Source: Labia minor
Lineage: Eukaryota > Arthropoda > Insecta > Dermaptera > Spongiphoridae
Assembly (NCBI GenBank): GCA_963082975.1
Contig: OY720349.1
Coordinates: 66,958,501 to 67,022,500, forward strand
Direction: 5' to 3'
DNA: 64,000 bases
In this document: positions 43,976 to 55,971 of the stretch, piece by piece
Layout: every line of letters starts with the position of its first letter
Position numbering within the stretch: position 1 is the stretch's first letter
The notes under the pieces: model-generated
What the model saw: the letters and a program-made list of their open reading frames with translations, nothing else
Told to the model about the DNA's origin: nothing
The model's database searches: none
Program-made: the position numbers and the translations under genes

Positions 43976-46494
43976 AAATGAAATTTTTAGAAAATCAATA
44001 ATAAATTCGTTCATTTTACATCATAAAAATATTAAAAAAATATATTATTCATATTTCTTACTAAAAATTATTTTTTTATGCCGAAACCTAGGGTCATCCT
44101 ACGATGACCTTTCATAATTTTTACGGGAAAATTAAAAAATGAAATTTTTAAAAATAAATAATAAATTCGTTCATTTTACATCATAAAAATATTAAAAAAA
44201 TATATTATTGATATTTCTGATGAATAATTATTTTTTTATACCGAAAACCTAGGGTCATCCTACGATGACCTTTCATAATTTTTTAGGTAAAATTAAAAAA
44301 TGAAATGTTTTAAAAAAAATAATAAATTCGTTCTGTTTACATCATAAAAATATTGAAAAAATATATTATTGATATTTCTGAAGAATAATTATTTTTTTTT
44401 CCGACATCCTACGATGACCTTTCATAAATTTTACGGGAAAATTAAAAAATGAAATCTTTAAAAATAAATAATAACTTCGTTCATTTTACATAATAAAAAT
44501 ATTAAAAAAATATATTATTGATATTTCTGATGAATAATTATTTTTTTATGCCGAAAACCTACGGTCATCCTACGATGACCTTTCATAATTTTTACGGGAA
44601 AATTAAAAAATAAAATTTTTAAAAATAAATAATAAATTCGTTCATTTTACATCATATAAATATTAAAAAAATATATTATTGATATTTCTGATGAATAATT
44701 ATTTTTTTATGCCGAAAACCTAAGGTCATCCTACGATGACCTTTCATAATTTTTACGGGAAAATTAAAATATTAAATTTTTAAAAATAAATAATAAATTC
44801 GTTCATTTAACTTCATAAAAATATTAAAAAAATATATTATTGATATTTCTGATGAATAATTATTTTTTTATGCCGAAAACCTAGGGTCATCCTACGATGA
44901 CCTTTCATAATTTTTACGGGAAAATTAAAAAATGAAATTTTTAAAAATAAATAATAAATTCGTTCATTTTACATCATAAAAATATTAAAAAAATATATTA
45001 TTGATATTTCTGATGAATAATTATTTTTTTAATGCCGAAAACCTAGGGTCATCCTACGATGACATTTCATAATTTTTACGGGAAAATTAAAAAATGAAAT
45101 TTTTTACAAAATCAATAATAAATTCGTTCATTTTACATCATAAAAATATTAAAAAAATATATTATTCATATTTCTTACTAAAAATTATTTTTTTATGCCG
45201 AAACCTAGGGTCATCCTACGATGACCTTTCATAATTTTTACGGGAAAATTAAAAAATGAAATTTTTAAAAATAAATAATAAATTCGTTCATTTTACATCA
45301 TAAAAATATTAAAAAAATATATTATTGATATTTCAGATGAATAATTATTTTTTTTTACCGAAAACCTAGGGTCATCCTACGATGACCTTTCATAATTTTT
45401 TAGCTAAAATTAAAAAATTAAATGTTTTAAAAAAAATAATAAATTCGTTCATTTTACATCATAAAAATATTAAAAATATATATTATTGATATTTCTGATG
45501 AATAATTATTTTATTATGCCGAACACCTAGGGTCATCCTACGATGACCGTTCATAATTTTTACGGGAAAATTAAAAAATGAAATTTTTAAAAATAAATAA
45601 TAAATTCGTACATTTTACATCAGAAAAATATTAAAAAAATATATTATTGATATTTCTGATGAATAATTATTTTTTTATGCCGAAAACCTAGGGTCATCCT
45701 ACGATGACCTTTCATAATTTTTACGGGAAAATTAAAAAATGAAATTTTTAAAAATAAATAATAAATTCGTTCATTTTACATCATAAAAATATTAAAAAAA
45801 TATATTATTGATATTTCTGATGAATAATTATTTTTTTAATGCCGAAAACCTAGGGTCATCCTACGATGACCTTTCATAATTTTTACGGGAAAATTAAAAA
45901 ATGAAATTTTTAGAAAATCAATAATAAATTCGTTCATTTTACATCATAAAAATATTAAAAAAATATATTAATCATATTTCTTACTAAAAATTATTTTATT
46001 ATGCCGAAAACCTAAGGTCATCCTACGATGACCTTTCATAATTTTTACGGGAAAATTAAAATATTAAATTTTTAAAAATAAATAATAAATTCGTTCATTT
46101 AACTTCATAAAAATATTAAAAAAATATATTATTGATATTTCTGATGAATAATTATTTTTTTATGCCGAAAAGCTAGGGTCATCCTACGATGACCTTACAT
46201 AATTTTTACGGGAAAATTAAAAAATGAAATTTTTAAAAATAAATAATAAATTCGTTCATTTTACATCATAAAAATATTAAAAAAATATATTATTGATATT
46301 TCTGATGAATAATTATTTTTTTAATGCCGAAAACCTAGGGTCATCCTACGATGACCTTTCATAATTTTTACGGGAAAATTAAAAAATGAAATTTTTAGAA
46401 AATCAATAATAAATTCGTTCATTTTACATCATAAAAATATTAAAAAAATATATTATTCATATTTCTTACTAAAAATTATTTTTTTATGCCGAAA
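43976..46494. repeat. Mixed-order satellite stretch after the super-HOR break
   Basis: Still pure 161-bp satellite, but the variants follow no long period found elsewhere. It holds pieces of the 13-variant series, a GATGACATTT/TTTTACAAAATC monomer near 45,060, a TATTTCAGATG change near 45,334, and a hybrid near 46,000 where TTATTATGCCG is joined to a CTAAGG core. One monomer has a core deletion (see 44,404). Confidence 0.78.
44398..44557. repeat. Monomer with 11-bp deletion of the CCTAGG core
   Basis: Reads CCGACATCCTACGATGACC at 44,401: compared with the usual sequence, 11 bases covering the A-run, CCTAGGG and the first T are missing at 44,404/44,405. This removes the left dyad arm except ATC, and the two neighbouring cores are correspondingly closer (44,248 to 44,558 is 310 bp). 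It is the clearest loss of the dyad in the window. Confidence 0.88.
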
Positions 46495-47939
46495 CCTAGG
46501 GTCATCCTACGATGACCTTTCATAATTTTTACGGGAAAATTAAAAAATGAAATGTTTTAAAAAAAATAATAAATTCGTTCTGTTTACATCATAAAAATAT
46601 TGAAAAAATATATTATTGATATTTCTGAAGAATAATTATTTTTTTTCCGAAAACCTAGGGTCATCCTATGATAACCTTTCATAATTTTTTAGGTAAAATT
46701 AAAAAATTAAATGTTTTAAAAAAAATAATAAATTCGTTCATTTTACATCATAAAAATATTAAAAAAATATATTATTTATATTTCTGATGAATAATTATTT
46801 TATTATGCCGAACACCTAGGGTCATCCTACGATGACCTTTCATAATTTTTACGGGAAAATTAAAAAATGAAATTTTTAAAAATAAATAATAAATTCGTAC
46901 ATTTTACATCAGAAAAATATTAAAAAAATATATTATTGATATTTCTGATGAATAATTATTTTTTTATGCCGAAAACCTAGGGTCATCCTAAGATGACCTT
47001 TCATAATTTTGACGCGAAACTTAAAAAATGAAATTTTTAAAAATAAATAATAAATTCGTTCATTTTACATCATATAAATATTAAAAAAATATATTATTGA
47101 TATTTCTGATGAATAATTATTTTTTTATGCCGAAAACCTAAGGTCATCCTACGATGACCTTTCATAATTTTTAAGGGAAAATTAAAATATGAAATTTTTA
47201 AAAATAAATAATAAATTCGTTCATTTAACTTCATAAAAATATTAAAAAAATATATTATTGATATTTCTGATGAATAATTATTTTTTTATGCCGAAAACCT
47301 AGGGTCATCCTACGATGACCTATCATAATTTTTTCGGTATAATTAAAAAATGAAATATTTTAAAAAAAATAATAAATTTGTACATTTTACATCAGAAAAA
47401 TATTAAAAAAATATATTATTGATATTTCTGATGTTTAATTATTTTTTTATGCCGAAAACCTAGGGTCATCCTAAGATGACCTTTCATAATTTTTACGGAA
47501 AACTTAAAAAATGAAATTTTTAAAAATAAATAATAAATTCGTTCATTTTACATAATATAAATATTAAAAAAATATATTATTGATATTTCTGATGAATAAT
47601 TATTTTTTTTCCGAAAACCTAGGGTCATCCTACGATGACGTTTCATAATTTTTTCGGTAAAATTAAAAAATGAAATGTTTTAAAAAAAATAATAAATTCG
47701 TTCTGTTTACATCATAAAAATATTGAAAAAATATATTATTGATATTTTTGATGAATAATTATTTTTTTATGCCGAAAACCTAAGGTCATCCTACGATGAC
47801 CTTTCATAATTTTTAAGGGTAAATTAAAATATGAAATTTTTAAAAATAAATAATAAATTCGTTCATTTAACTTCATAAAAATATTAAAAAACTATATTAT
47901 TGATATTTCTGATGAATAATTATTTTTTTATGCCGAAAA

Positions 47940-48100
47940 CCTAGGGTCATCCTACGATGACCTTTCATAATTTTTTTGGTATAATTAAAAAATGAAATAT
48001 TTTAAAAATAAATAATAAATTCGTTCATATAACTTCATAAAAATATTAAAAAAAATATTATTGATATTTTTGATGAATAATTATTTTTTTATGCCGAAAA
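47940..48100. repeat. Hybrid monomer marking a three-monomer difference in block W
   Basis: Left part carries TTTTTTTGGTATAATT and GAAATATTTTAAAA; right part switches to AAATAAATAATAAATTCG with TATAACTTC, followed by CCTAGTGTC. In the second W copy the same interval (52,118-52,760) has four monomers, 643 bp against 161 bp. Confidence 0.82.
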
Positions 48101-48581
48101 CCTAGTGTCATCCTACGATGACCTTTCATAATTTTTACGGGAAAATTAAAAAATGAAATTTTTAAAAATAAATAATAAATTCGTTCATTTTACATCATAT
48201 AAATATTAAAAAAATATATTATTGATATTTCTGATGAATAATTATTTTTTTATACCGAAAACCTAGGGTCATCCTACGATGACCTTTCATAATTTTTTAG
48301 GTAAAATTAAAAAATGAAATGTTTTAAAAAAAATAATAAATTCGTTCTGTTTACATCATAAAAATATTGAAAAAATATATTATTGATATTTCTGAAGAAT
48401 AATTATTTTTTTTCCGAAAACCTAGGGTCATCCTACGATGACCTTTCATAATTTTTTAGGTAAAATTAAAAAATTAAATGTTTTAAAAAAAATAATAAAT
48501 TCGTTCATTTTACATCATAAAAATATTAAAAAAATATATTATTGATATTTCTGATGAATAATTATTTTTTTATGCCGAAAA

Positions 48582-48741
48582 CTTAGGGTCATCCTACGAT
48601 GACCTTTCATAATTTTTACGGGAAAATTAAAAAATGAAATTTTTAAAAATAAATAATAAATTCGTTCATTTTACATCATAAAAATATTAAAAAAATATAT
48701 TATTCATATTTCTTACTAAAAATTATTTTATTATGCCGAAA
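48582..48741. repeat. Hybrid monomer marking a one-monomer difference in block W
   Basis: Left part is the plain GCCG variant, with a private C-to-T giving CTTAGG; the right end is ATTCATATTTCTTACT, normally found only with AGAAAATC monomers. The second W copy has both parent monomers (53,242-53,564, 323 bp). Confidence 0.82.
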
Positions 48742-49229
48742 CCTAGGGTCATCCTACGATGACCTTTCATAATTTTTACGGGAAAATTAAAAAATGAAAT
48801 TTTTAAAAATAAATAATAAATTCGTTCATTTTACATCATAAAAATATTAAAAAAATATATTATTGATATTTCTGATGAATAATTATTTTTTTATACCGAA
48901 AACCTAGGGTCATCCTACGATGACCTTTCATAAATTTTACGGGAAAATTAAAAAATGAAATGTTTTAAAAAAAATAATAAATTCGTTCATTTTACATCAT
49001 ATAAATATTAAAAAAATATATTATTGATATTTCTGATGAATAATTATTTTTTTATGCCGAAAACCTAAGGTCATCCTACGATGACCTTTCATAATTTTTA
49101 CGGGAAAATTAAAATATTAATTTTTTAAAAATAAATAATAAATTCGTTCATTTAACTTCATAAAAATATTAAAAAAATATATTATTGATATTTCTGATGA
49201 ATAATTATTTTTTTATGCCGAAAACCTAG

Positions 49230-49247
49230 GGTCATCCTACGATGACC
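49230..49247. other. Dyad-symmetric core: 7-bp inverted repeat with 4-nt loop
   Basis: GGTCATC and GATGACC are exact reverse complements separated by CTAC, so the 18-bp element can form a hairpin or cruciform or bind a symmetric protein dimer. It recurs once per monomer through the window and is the most GC-rich part of the repeat. HOR-specific variants mostly change the outermost base of the right arm (GATGACG, GATGAAC, GATGACT, GATGACA) or the loop (CTAA). The inner TCATC...GATGA is usually intact, except in the GCAGAAAA variant monomers, which read CTACAATGACC. A role in binding or structure is inference. Confidence 0.85.
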
Positions 49248-49281
49248 TTTCATAATTTTTACGGGAAAATTAAAAAATGAA

Positions 49282-49293
49282 ATTTTTAAAAAT
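49282..49293. other. 12-bp perfect A/T palindrome ATTTTTAAAAAT
   Basis: The element is its own reverse complement and is present in the main monomer type at monomer positions 58-69. The GTTTTAAAA and AGAAAATC variants break or shorten it, so it is a property of subtypes and not of the whole family. It sits inside a run of A- and T-tracts likely to give intrinsic curvature. Confidence 0.8.
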
Positions 49294-49360
49294 AAATAAT
49301 AAATTCGTTCATTTTACATCATAAAAATATTAAAAAAATATATTATTGATATTTCTGATG

Positions 49361-49370
49361 AATAATTATT
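49361..49370. other. 10-bp palindrome AATAATTATT
   Basis: A self-complementary decamer at monomer positions 137-146, just before the T-tract. It is kept in most variants. Copies ending ACTAAAAATTATT (such as the anchor monomer 25-184) and the GTTTAATT copies near 47,433 and 51,611 alter it. Confidence 0.75.
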
Positions 49371-50672
49371 TTTTTATGCCGAAAACCTAGGGTCATCCTA
49401 CGATGACCTTTCATAATTTTTACGGGAAAATTAAAAAATGAAATTTTTAAAAATAAATAATAAATTCGTTCATTTTACATCATATAAATATTAAAAAAAT
49501 ATATTATTGATATTTCTGAAGAATAATTATTTTTTTATGCAGAAAACCTAAGGTCATCCTACAATGACCTTTCATAATTTTTAAGGGAAAATTAAAATAT
49601 GAAATTTTTAAAAATAAATAATAAATTCGTTCATTTAACTTCATAAAAATATTAAAAAAAATATTATTGATATTTTTGATGAATAATTATTTTTTTATGC
49701 CGAAAACCTAGGGTCATCCTACGATGACCTTTCATAATTTTTACGGGAAAATTAAAAAATGAAATTTTTAAAAATAAATAATAAATTCGTTCATTTTACA
49801 TCATATAAATATTAAAAAAATATATTATTGATATTTCTGATGAATAATTATTTTTTTATACCGAAAACCTAGGGTCATCCTACGATGACCTTTCATAAAT
49901 TTTACGGGAAAATTAAAAAATGAAATTTTTAAAAATAAATAATAAATTCGTTCATTTAACTTCATAAAAATATTAAAAAAATATATTATTGATATTTCTG
50001 ATGAATAATTATTTTTTTATGCCGAAAACCTAGGGTCATCCTACGATGACCTTTCATAATTTTTACGGGAAAATTAAAAAATGAAATTTTTAAAAATAAA
50101 TAATAAATTCGTTCATTTTACATCATAAAAATATTAAAAAAATATATTATTGATATTTCTGATGAATAATTATTTTTTTATGCCGAAAACCTAGGGTCAT
50201 CCTACGATGACCTTTCATAATTTTTTAGGTAAAATTAAAAAATGAAATGTTTTAAAAAAAATAATAAATTCGTTCTGTTTACATCATAAAAATATTGAAA
50301 AAATATATTATTGATATTTCTGAAGAATAATTATTTTTTTATGCCGAAAACCTAGGGTCATCCTACGATGACCTTTCATAATTTTTACGGGAAAATTAAA
50401 AAATGAAATTTTTAGAAAATCAATAATAAATTCGTTCATTTTACATCATAAAAATATTAAAAAAATATATTATTCATATTTCTTACTAAAAATTATTTTA
50501 TTATGCCGAAACCTAGGGTCATCCTACGATGACCTTTCATAATTTTTACGGGAAAATTAAAAAATGAAATTTTTAGAAAATCAATAATAAATTCGTTCAT
50601 TTTACATCATAAAAATATTAAAAAAATATATTATTCATATTTCTTACTAAAAATTATTTTTTTATGCCGAAA

Positions 50673-53600
50673 CCTAGGGTCATCCTACGATGACCTTTCA
50701 TAATTTTTACGGGAAAATTAAAAAATGAAATGTTTTAAAAAAAATAATAAATTCGTTCTGTTTACATCATAAAAATATTGAAAAAATATATTATTGATAT
50801 TTCTGAAGAATAATTATTTTTTTTCCGAAAACCTAGGGTCATCCTACGATAACCTTTCATAATTTTTTAGGTAAAATTAAAAAATTAAATGTTTTAAAAA
50901 AAATAATAAATTCGTTCATTTTACATCATAAAAATATTAAAAAAATATATTATTTATATTTCTGATGAATAATTATTTTATTATGCCGAACACCTAGGGT
51001 CATCCTACGATGACCTTTCATAATTTTTACGGGAAAATTAAAAAATGAAATTTTTAAAAATAAATAATAAATTCGTACATTTTACATCAGAAAAATATTA
51101 AAAAAATATATTATTGATATTTCTGATGAATAATTATTTTTTTATGCCGAAAACCTAGGGTCATCCTAAGATGACCTTTCATAATTTTTACGCGAAACTT
51201 AAAAAATGAAATTTTTAAAAATAAATAATAAATTCGTTCATTTTACATCATATAAATATTAAAAAAATATATTATTGATATTTCTGATGAATAATTATTT
51301 TTTTATGCCGAAAACCTAAGGTCATCCTACGATGACCTTTCATAATTTTTAAGGGAAAATTAAAATATGAAATTTTTAAAAATAAATAATAAATTCGTTC
51401 ATTTAACTTCATAAAAATATTAAAAAAATATATTATTGATATTTCTGATGAATAATTATTTTTTTATGCCGAAAACCTAGGGTCATCCTACGATGACCTA
51501 TCATAATTTTTTCGGTATAATTAAAAAATGAAATATTTTAAAAAAAATAATAAATTTGTACATTTTACATCAGAAAAATATTAAAAAAATATATTATTGA
51601 TATTTCTGATGTTTAATTATTTTTTTATGCCGAAAACCTAGGGTCATCCTAAGATGACCTTTCATAATTTTTACGGAAAACTTAAAAAATGAAATTTTTA
51701 AAAATAAATAATAAATTCGTTCATTTTACATAATATAAATATTAAAAAAATATATTATTGATATTTCTGATGAATAATTATTTTTTTTCCGAAAACCTAG
51801 GGTCATCCTACGATGACGTTTCATAATTTTTTCGGTAAAATTAAAAAATGAAATGTTTTAAAAAAAATAATAAATTCGTTCTGTTTACATCATAAAAATA
51901 TTGAAAAAATATATTATTGATATTTTTGATGAATAATTATTTTTTTATGCCGAAAACCTAAGGTCATCCTACGATGACCTTTCATAATTTTTAAGGGTAA
52001 ATTAAAATATGAAATTTTTAAAAATAAATAATAAATTCGTTCATTTAACTTCATAAAAATATTAAAAAAATATATTATTGATATTTCTGATGAATAATTA
52101 TTTTTTTATGCCGAAAACCTAGGGTCATCCTACGATGACCTTTCATAATTTTTTTGGTATAATTAAAAAATGAAATATTTTAAAAAAAATAATAAATTTG
52201 TACATTTTACATCAGAAAAATATTAAAAAAATATATTATTGATATTTCTGATGAATAATTATTTTTTTATTCCGAAAACCTAGGGTCATCCTACGATGAC
52301 CTTTCATAATTTTTACGGGAAAATTAAAAAATGAAATTTTTAAAAATAAATAATAAATTCGTACATTTTACATCAGAAAAATATTAAAAAAATATATTAT
52401 TGATATTTCTGATGAATAATTATTTTTTTATGACGAAATCCTAGGGTCATCCTACGATGACCTTTCATAATTTTTACGGGAAAATTAAAAAATGAAATTT
52501 TTAAAAATAAATAATAAATTCGTTCAGTTTACATCATAAAAATATTGAAAAAATATATTATTGATATTTCTGAAGAATAATTATTTTTTTTTCCGAAAAC
52601 CTAGGGTCATCCTACGATGACCTTTCATAATTTTTACGGGAAAATTAAAAAATGAAATGTTTTAAAAATAAATAATAAATTCGTTCATATAACTTCATAA
52701 AAATATTAAAAAAAATATTATTGATATTTTTGATGAATAATTATTTTTTTATGCCGAAAACCTAGTGTCATCCTACGATGACCTTTCATAATTTTTACGG
52801 GAAAATTAAAAAATGAAATTTTTAAAAATAAATAATAAATTCGTTCATTTTACATCATATAAATATTAAAAAAATATATTATTGATATTTCTGATGAATA
52901 ATTATTTTTTTATACCGAAAACCTAGGGTCATCCTACGATGACCTTTCATAATTTTTTAGGTAAAATTAAAAAATGAAATGTTTTAAAAAAAATAATAAA
53001 TTCGTTCTGTTTACATCATAAAAATATTGAAAAAATATATTATTGATATTTCTGAAGAATAATTATTTTTTTTCCGAAAACCTAGGGTCATCCTACGATG
53101 ACCTTTCATAATTTTTTAGGTAAAATTAAAAAATTAAATGTTTTAAAAAAAATAATAAATTCGTTCATTTTACATCATAAAAATATTAAAAAAATATATT
53201 ATTGATATTTCTGATGAATAATTATTTTTTTATGCCGAAAACCTAGGGTCATCCTACGATGACCTTTCATAATTTTTACGGGAAAATTAAAAAATGAAAT
53301 TTTTAAAAATAAATAATAAATTCGTTCATTTTACATCATAAAAATATTAAAAAAATATATTATTTATATTTCTGATGAATAATTATTTTTTTAATGCCGA
53401 AAACCTAGGGTCATCCTAAGATGACCTTTCATAATTTTTACGGGAAAATTAAAAAATGAAATTTTTAGAAAATCAATAATAAATTCGTTCATTTTACATC
53501 ATAAAAATATTAAAAAAATATATTATTCATATTTCTTACTAAAAATTATTTTATTATGCCGAAACCTAGGGTCATCCTACGATGACCTTTCATAATTTTT

Positions 53601-55495
53601 ACGGGAAAATTAAAAAATGAAATTTTTAAAAATAAATAATAAATTCGTTCATTTTACATCATAAAAATATTAAAAAAATATATTATTGATATTTCTGATG
53701 AATAATTATTTTTTTATACCGAAAACCTAGGGTCATCCTACGATGACCTTTCATAAATTTTACGGGAAAATTAAAAAATGAAATGTTTTAAAAAAAATAA
53801 TAAATTCGTTCATTTTACATCATATAAATATTAAAAAAATATATTATTGATATTTCTGATGAATAATTATTTTTTTATGCCGAAAACCTAAGGTCATCCT
53901 ACGATGACCTTTCATAATTTTTACGGGAAAATTAAAATATTAAATTTTTAAAAATAAATAATAAATTCGTTCATTTAACTTCATAAAAATATTAAAAAAA
54001 TATATTATTGATATTTCTGATGAATAATTATTTTTTTATGCCGAAAACCTAGGGTCATCCTACGATGACCTTTCATAATTTTTACGGGAAAATTAAAAAA
54101 TGAAATTTTTAAAAATAAATAATAAATTCGTTCATTTTACATCATAAAAATATTAAAAAAATATATTATTGATATTTCTGATGAATAATTATTTTTTTAT
54201 GCCGAAAACCTAGGGTCATCCTACGATGACCTTTCATAATTTTTACGGGAAAATTAAAAAATGAAATTTTTAAAAATAAATAATAAATTCGTTCATTTTA
54301 CATCATATAAATATTAAAAAAATATATTATTGATATTTCTGAAGAATAATTATTTTTTTATGCAGAAAACCTAAGGTCATCCTACAATGACCTTTCATAA
54401 TTTTTAAGGGAAAATTAAAATATGAAATTTTTAAAAATAAATAATAAATTCGTTCATTTAACTTCATAAAAATATTAAAAAAAATATTATTGATATTTTT
54501 GATGAATAATTATTTTTTTATGCCGAAAACCTAGGGTCATCCTACGATGACCTTTCATAATTTTTACGGGAAAATTAAAAAATGAAATTTTTAAAAATAA
54601 ATAATAAATTCGTTCATTTTACATCATATAAATATTAAAAAAATATATTATTGATATTTCTGATGAATAATTATTTTTTTATACCGAAAACCTAGGGTCA
54701 TCCTACGATGACCTTTCATAAATTTTACGGGAAAATTAAAAAATGAAATTTTTAAAAATAAATAATAAATTCGTTCATTTAACTTCATAAAAATATTAAA
54801 AAAATATATTATTGATATTTCTGATGAATAATTATTTTTTTATGCCGAAAACCTAGGGTCATCCTACGATGACCTTTCATAATTTTTACGGGAAAATTAA
54901 AAAATGAAATTTTTAAAAATAAATAATAAATTCGTTCATTTTACATCATAAAAATATTAAAAAAATATATTATTGATATTTCTGATGAATAATTATTTTT
55001 TTATGCCGAAAACCTAGGGTCATCCTACGATGACCTTTCATAATTTTTTAGGTAAAATTAAAAAATGAAATGTTTTAAAAAAAATAATAAATTCGTTCTG
55101 TTTACATCATAAAAATATTGAAAAAATATATTATTGATATTTCTGAAGAATAATTATTTTTTTATGCCGAAAACCTAGGGTCATCCTACGATGACCTTTC
55201 ATAATTTTTACGGGAAAATTAAAAAATGAAATTTTTAGAAAATCAATAATAAATTCGTTCATTTTACATCATAAAAATATTAAAAAAATATATTATTCAT
55301 ATTTCTTACTAAAAATTATTTTATTATGCCGAAACCTAGGGTCATCCTACGATGACCTTTCATAATTTTTACGGGAAAATTAAAAAATGAAATTTTTAAA
55401 AATAAATAATAAATTCGTTCATTTTACATCATAAAAATATTAAAAAAATATATTATTGATATTTCTGATGAATAATTATTTTTTTATACCGAAAA
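50673..55495. repeat. 30-monomer block W, copy 2 (4,823 bp)
   Basis: Same series as 46,495-50,672 with four more monomers: three at 52,118-52,760 and one at 53,404-53,564. After the second of these the offset to copy 1 stays at 4,823 (GCAG/CTAAGG monomers at 49,547 and 54,370). The series stops matching around 55,380-55,500. Confidence 0.86.
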
Positions 55496-55816
55496 CCTAG
55501 GGTCATCCTACGATGACCTTTCATAATTTTTTAGGTAAAATTAAAAAATGAAATGTTTTAAAAAAAATAATAAATTCGTTCTGTTTACATCATAAAAATA
55601 TTGAAAAAATATATTATTGATATTTCTGAAGAATAATTATTTTTTTATGCCGAAAACCTAGGGTCATCCTACGAAGACCTTTCATAATTTTTACGGAAAA
55701 TTAAATAATGAAATTTTTAAAAATAAATAATAAATTCGTTCATTTTACATCATATAAATATTAAAAAAATATATTATTGATATTTCTGATGAATAATTAT
55801 TTTTTTATGCCGAAAA

Positions 55817-55971
55817 CCTAACCTACGATAACCTTTCATAATTTTTACGGGAAAATTAAAATATTAAATTTTTAAAAATAAATAATAAATTCGTTCATTT
55901 AACTTCATAAAAATATTAAAAAAATATATTATTGATATTTCTGATGAATAATTATTTTTTTATGCCGAAAA
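55817..55971. repeat. 155-bp monomer with 6-bp deletion in the dyad
   Basis: Reads CCTAACCTACGATAACC: six bases (GGTCAT) are missing from the usual CTAAGG-type core, and the right arm has G-to-A. Both arms of the dyad are thus damaged in one copy. Spacing to the next core is 155 bp instead of 161. Confidence 0.87.

Larger units (their letters stand above)
49225..49385. repeat. Representative consensus monomer (161 bp)
   Basis: This copy matches the consensus I derived by reading across the array. In order it has: CCTAGG (monomer positions 1-6), the dyad core (6-23), TACGGGAAAATT (36-47), a 12-bp A/T palindrome (58-69), TTCGTTCATTTTACATC (80-96), an A/T stretch ending TATTATTGATATTTCTGATG (to about 136), a 10-bp palindrome (137-146), a T-tract and ATGCCGAAAA. 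It has four CpG sites (in ACGATG, ACGG, TTCG, GCCG). Main variants elsewhere are: GAAATGTTTTAAAA with TTAGGTAAAA and GTTCTG (for example 346-504); AGAAAATC with ATTCATATT (25-184); TTAACTTC (1149-1308); GTACATT with CATCAGAAAA (1470-1630); and ATATAAATATT (988-1148). Confidence 0.93.
46495..50672. repeat. 26-monomer block W, copy 1 (4,178 bp)
   Basis: Tandem partner of the next block at offset 4,178. Shared rare markers are ATAACC in the core (near 46,670 and 50,849), TATTATTTATATT (46,771 and 50,949) and TGATGTTTAATT (47,433 and 51,611). Private changes are GACGCGAAAC (near 47,010), AAAACTATATT (about 47,890), ACTTAGGG (48,582) and AATATTAATTTTTTAAA (about 49,118). Confidence 0.87.
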
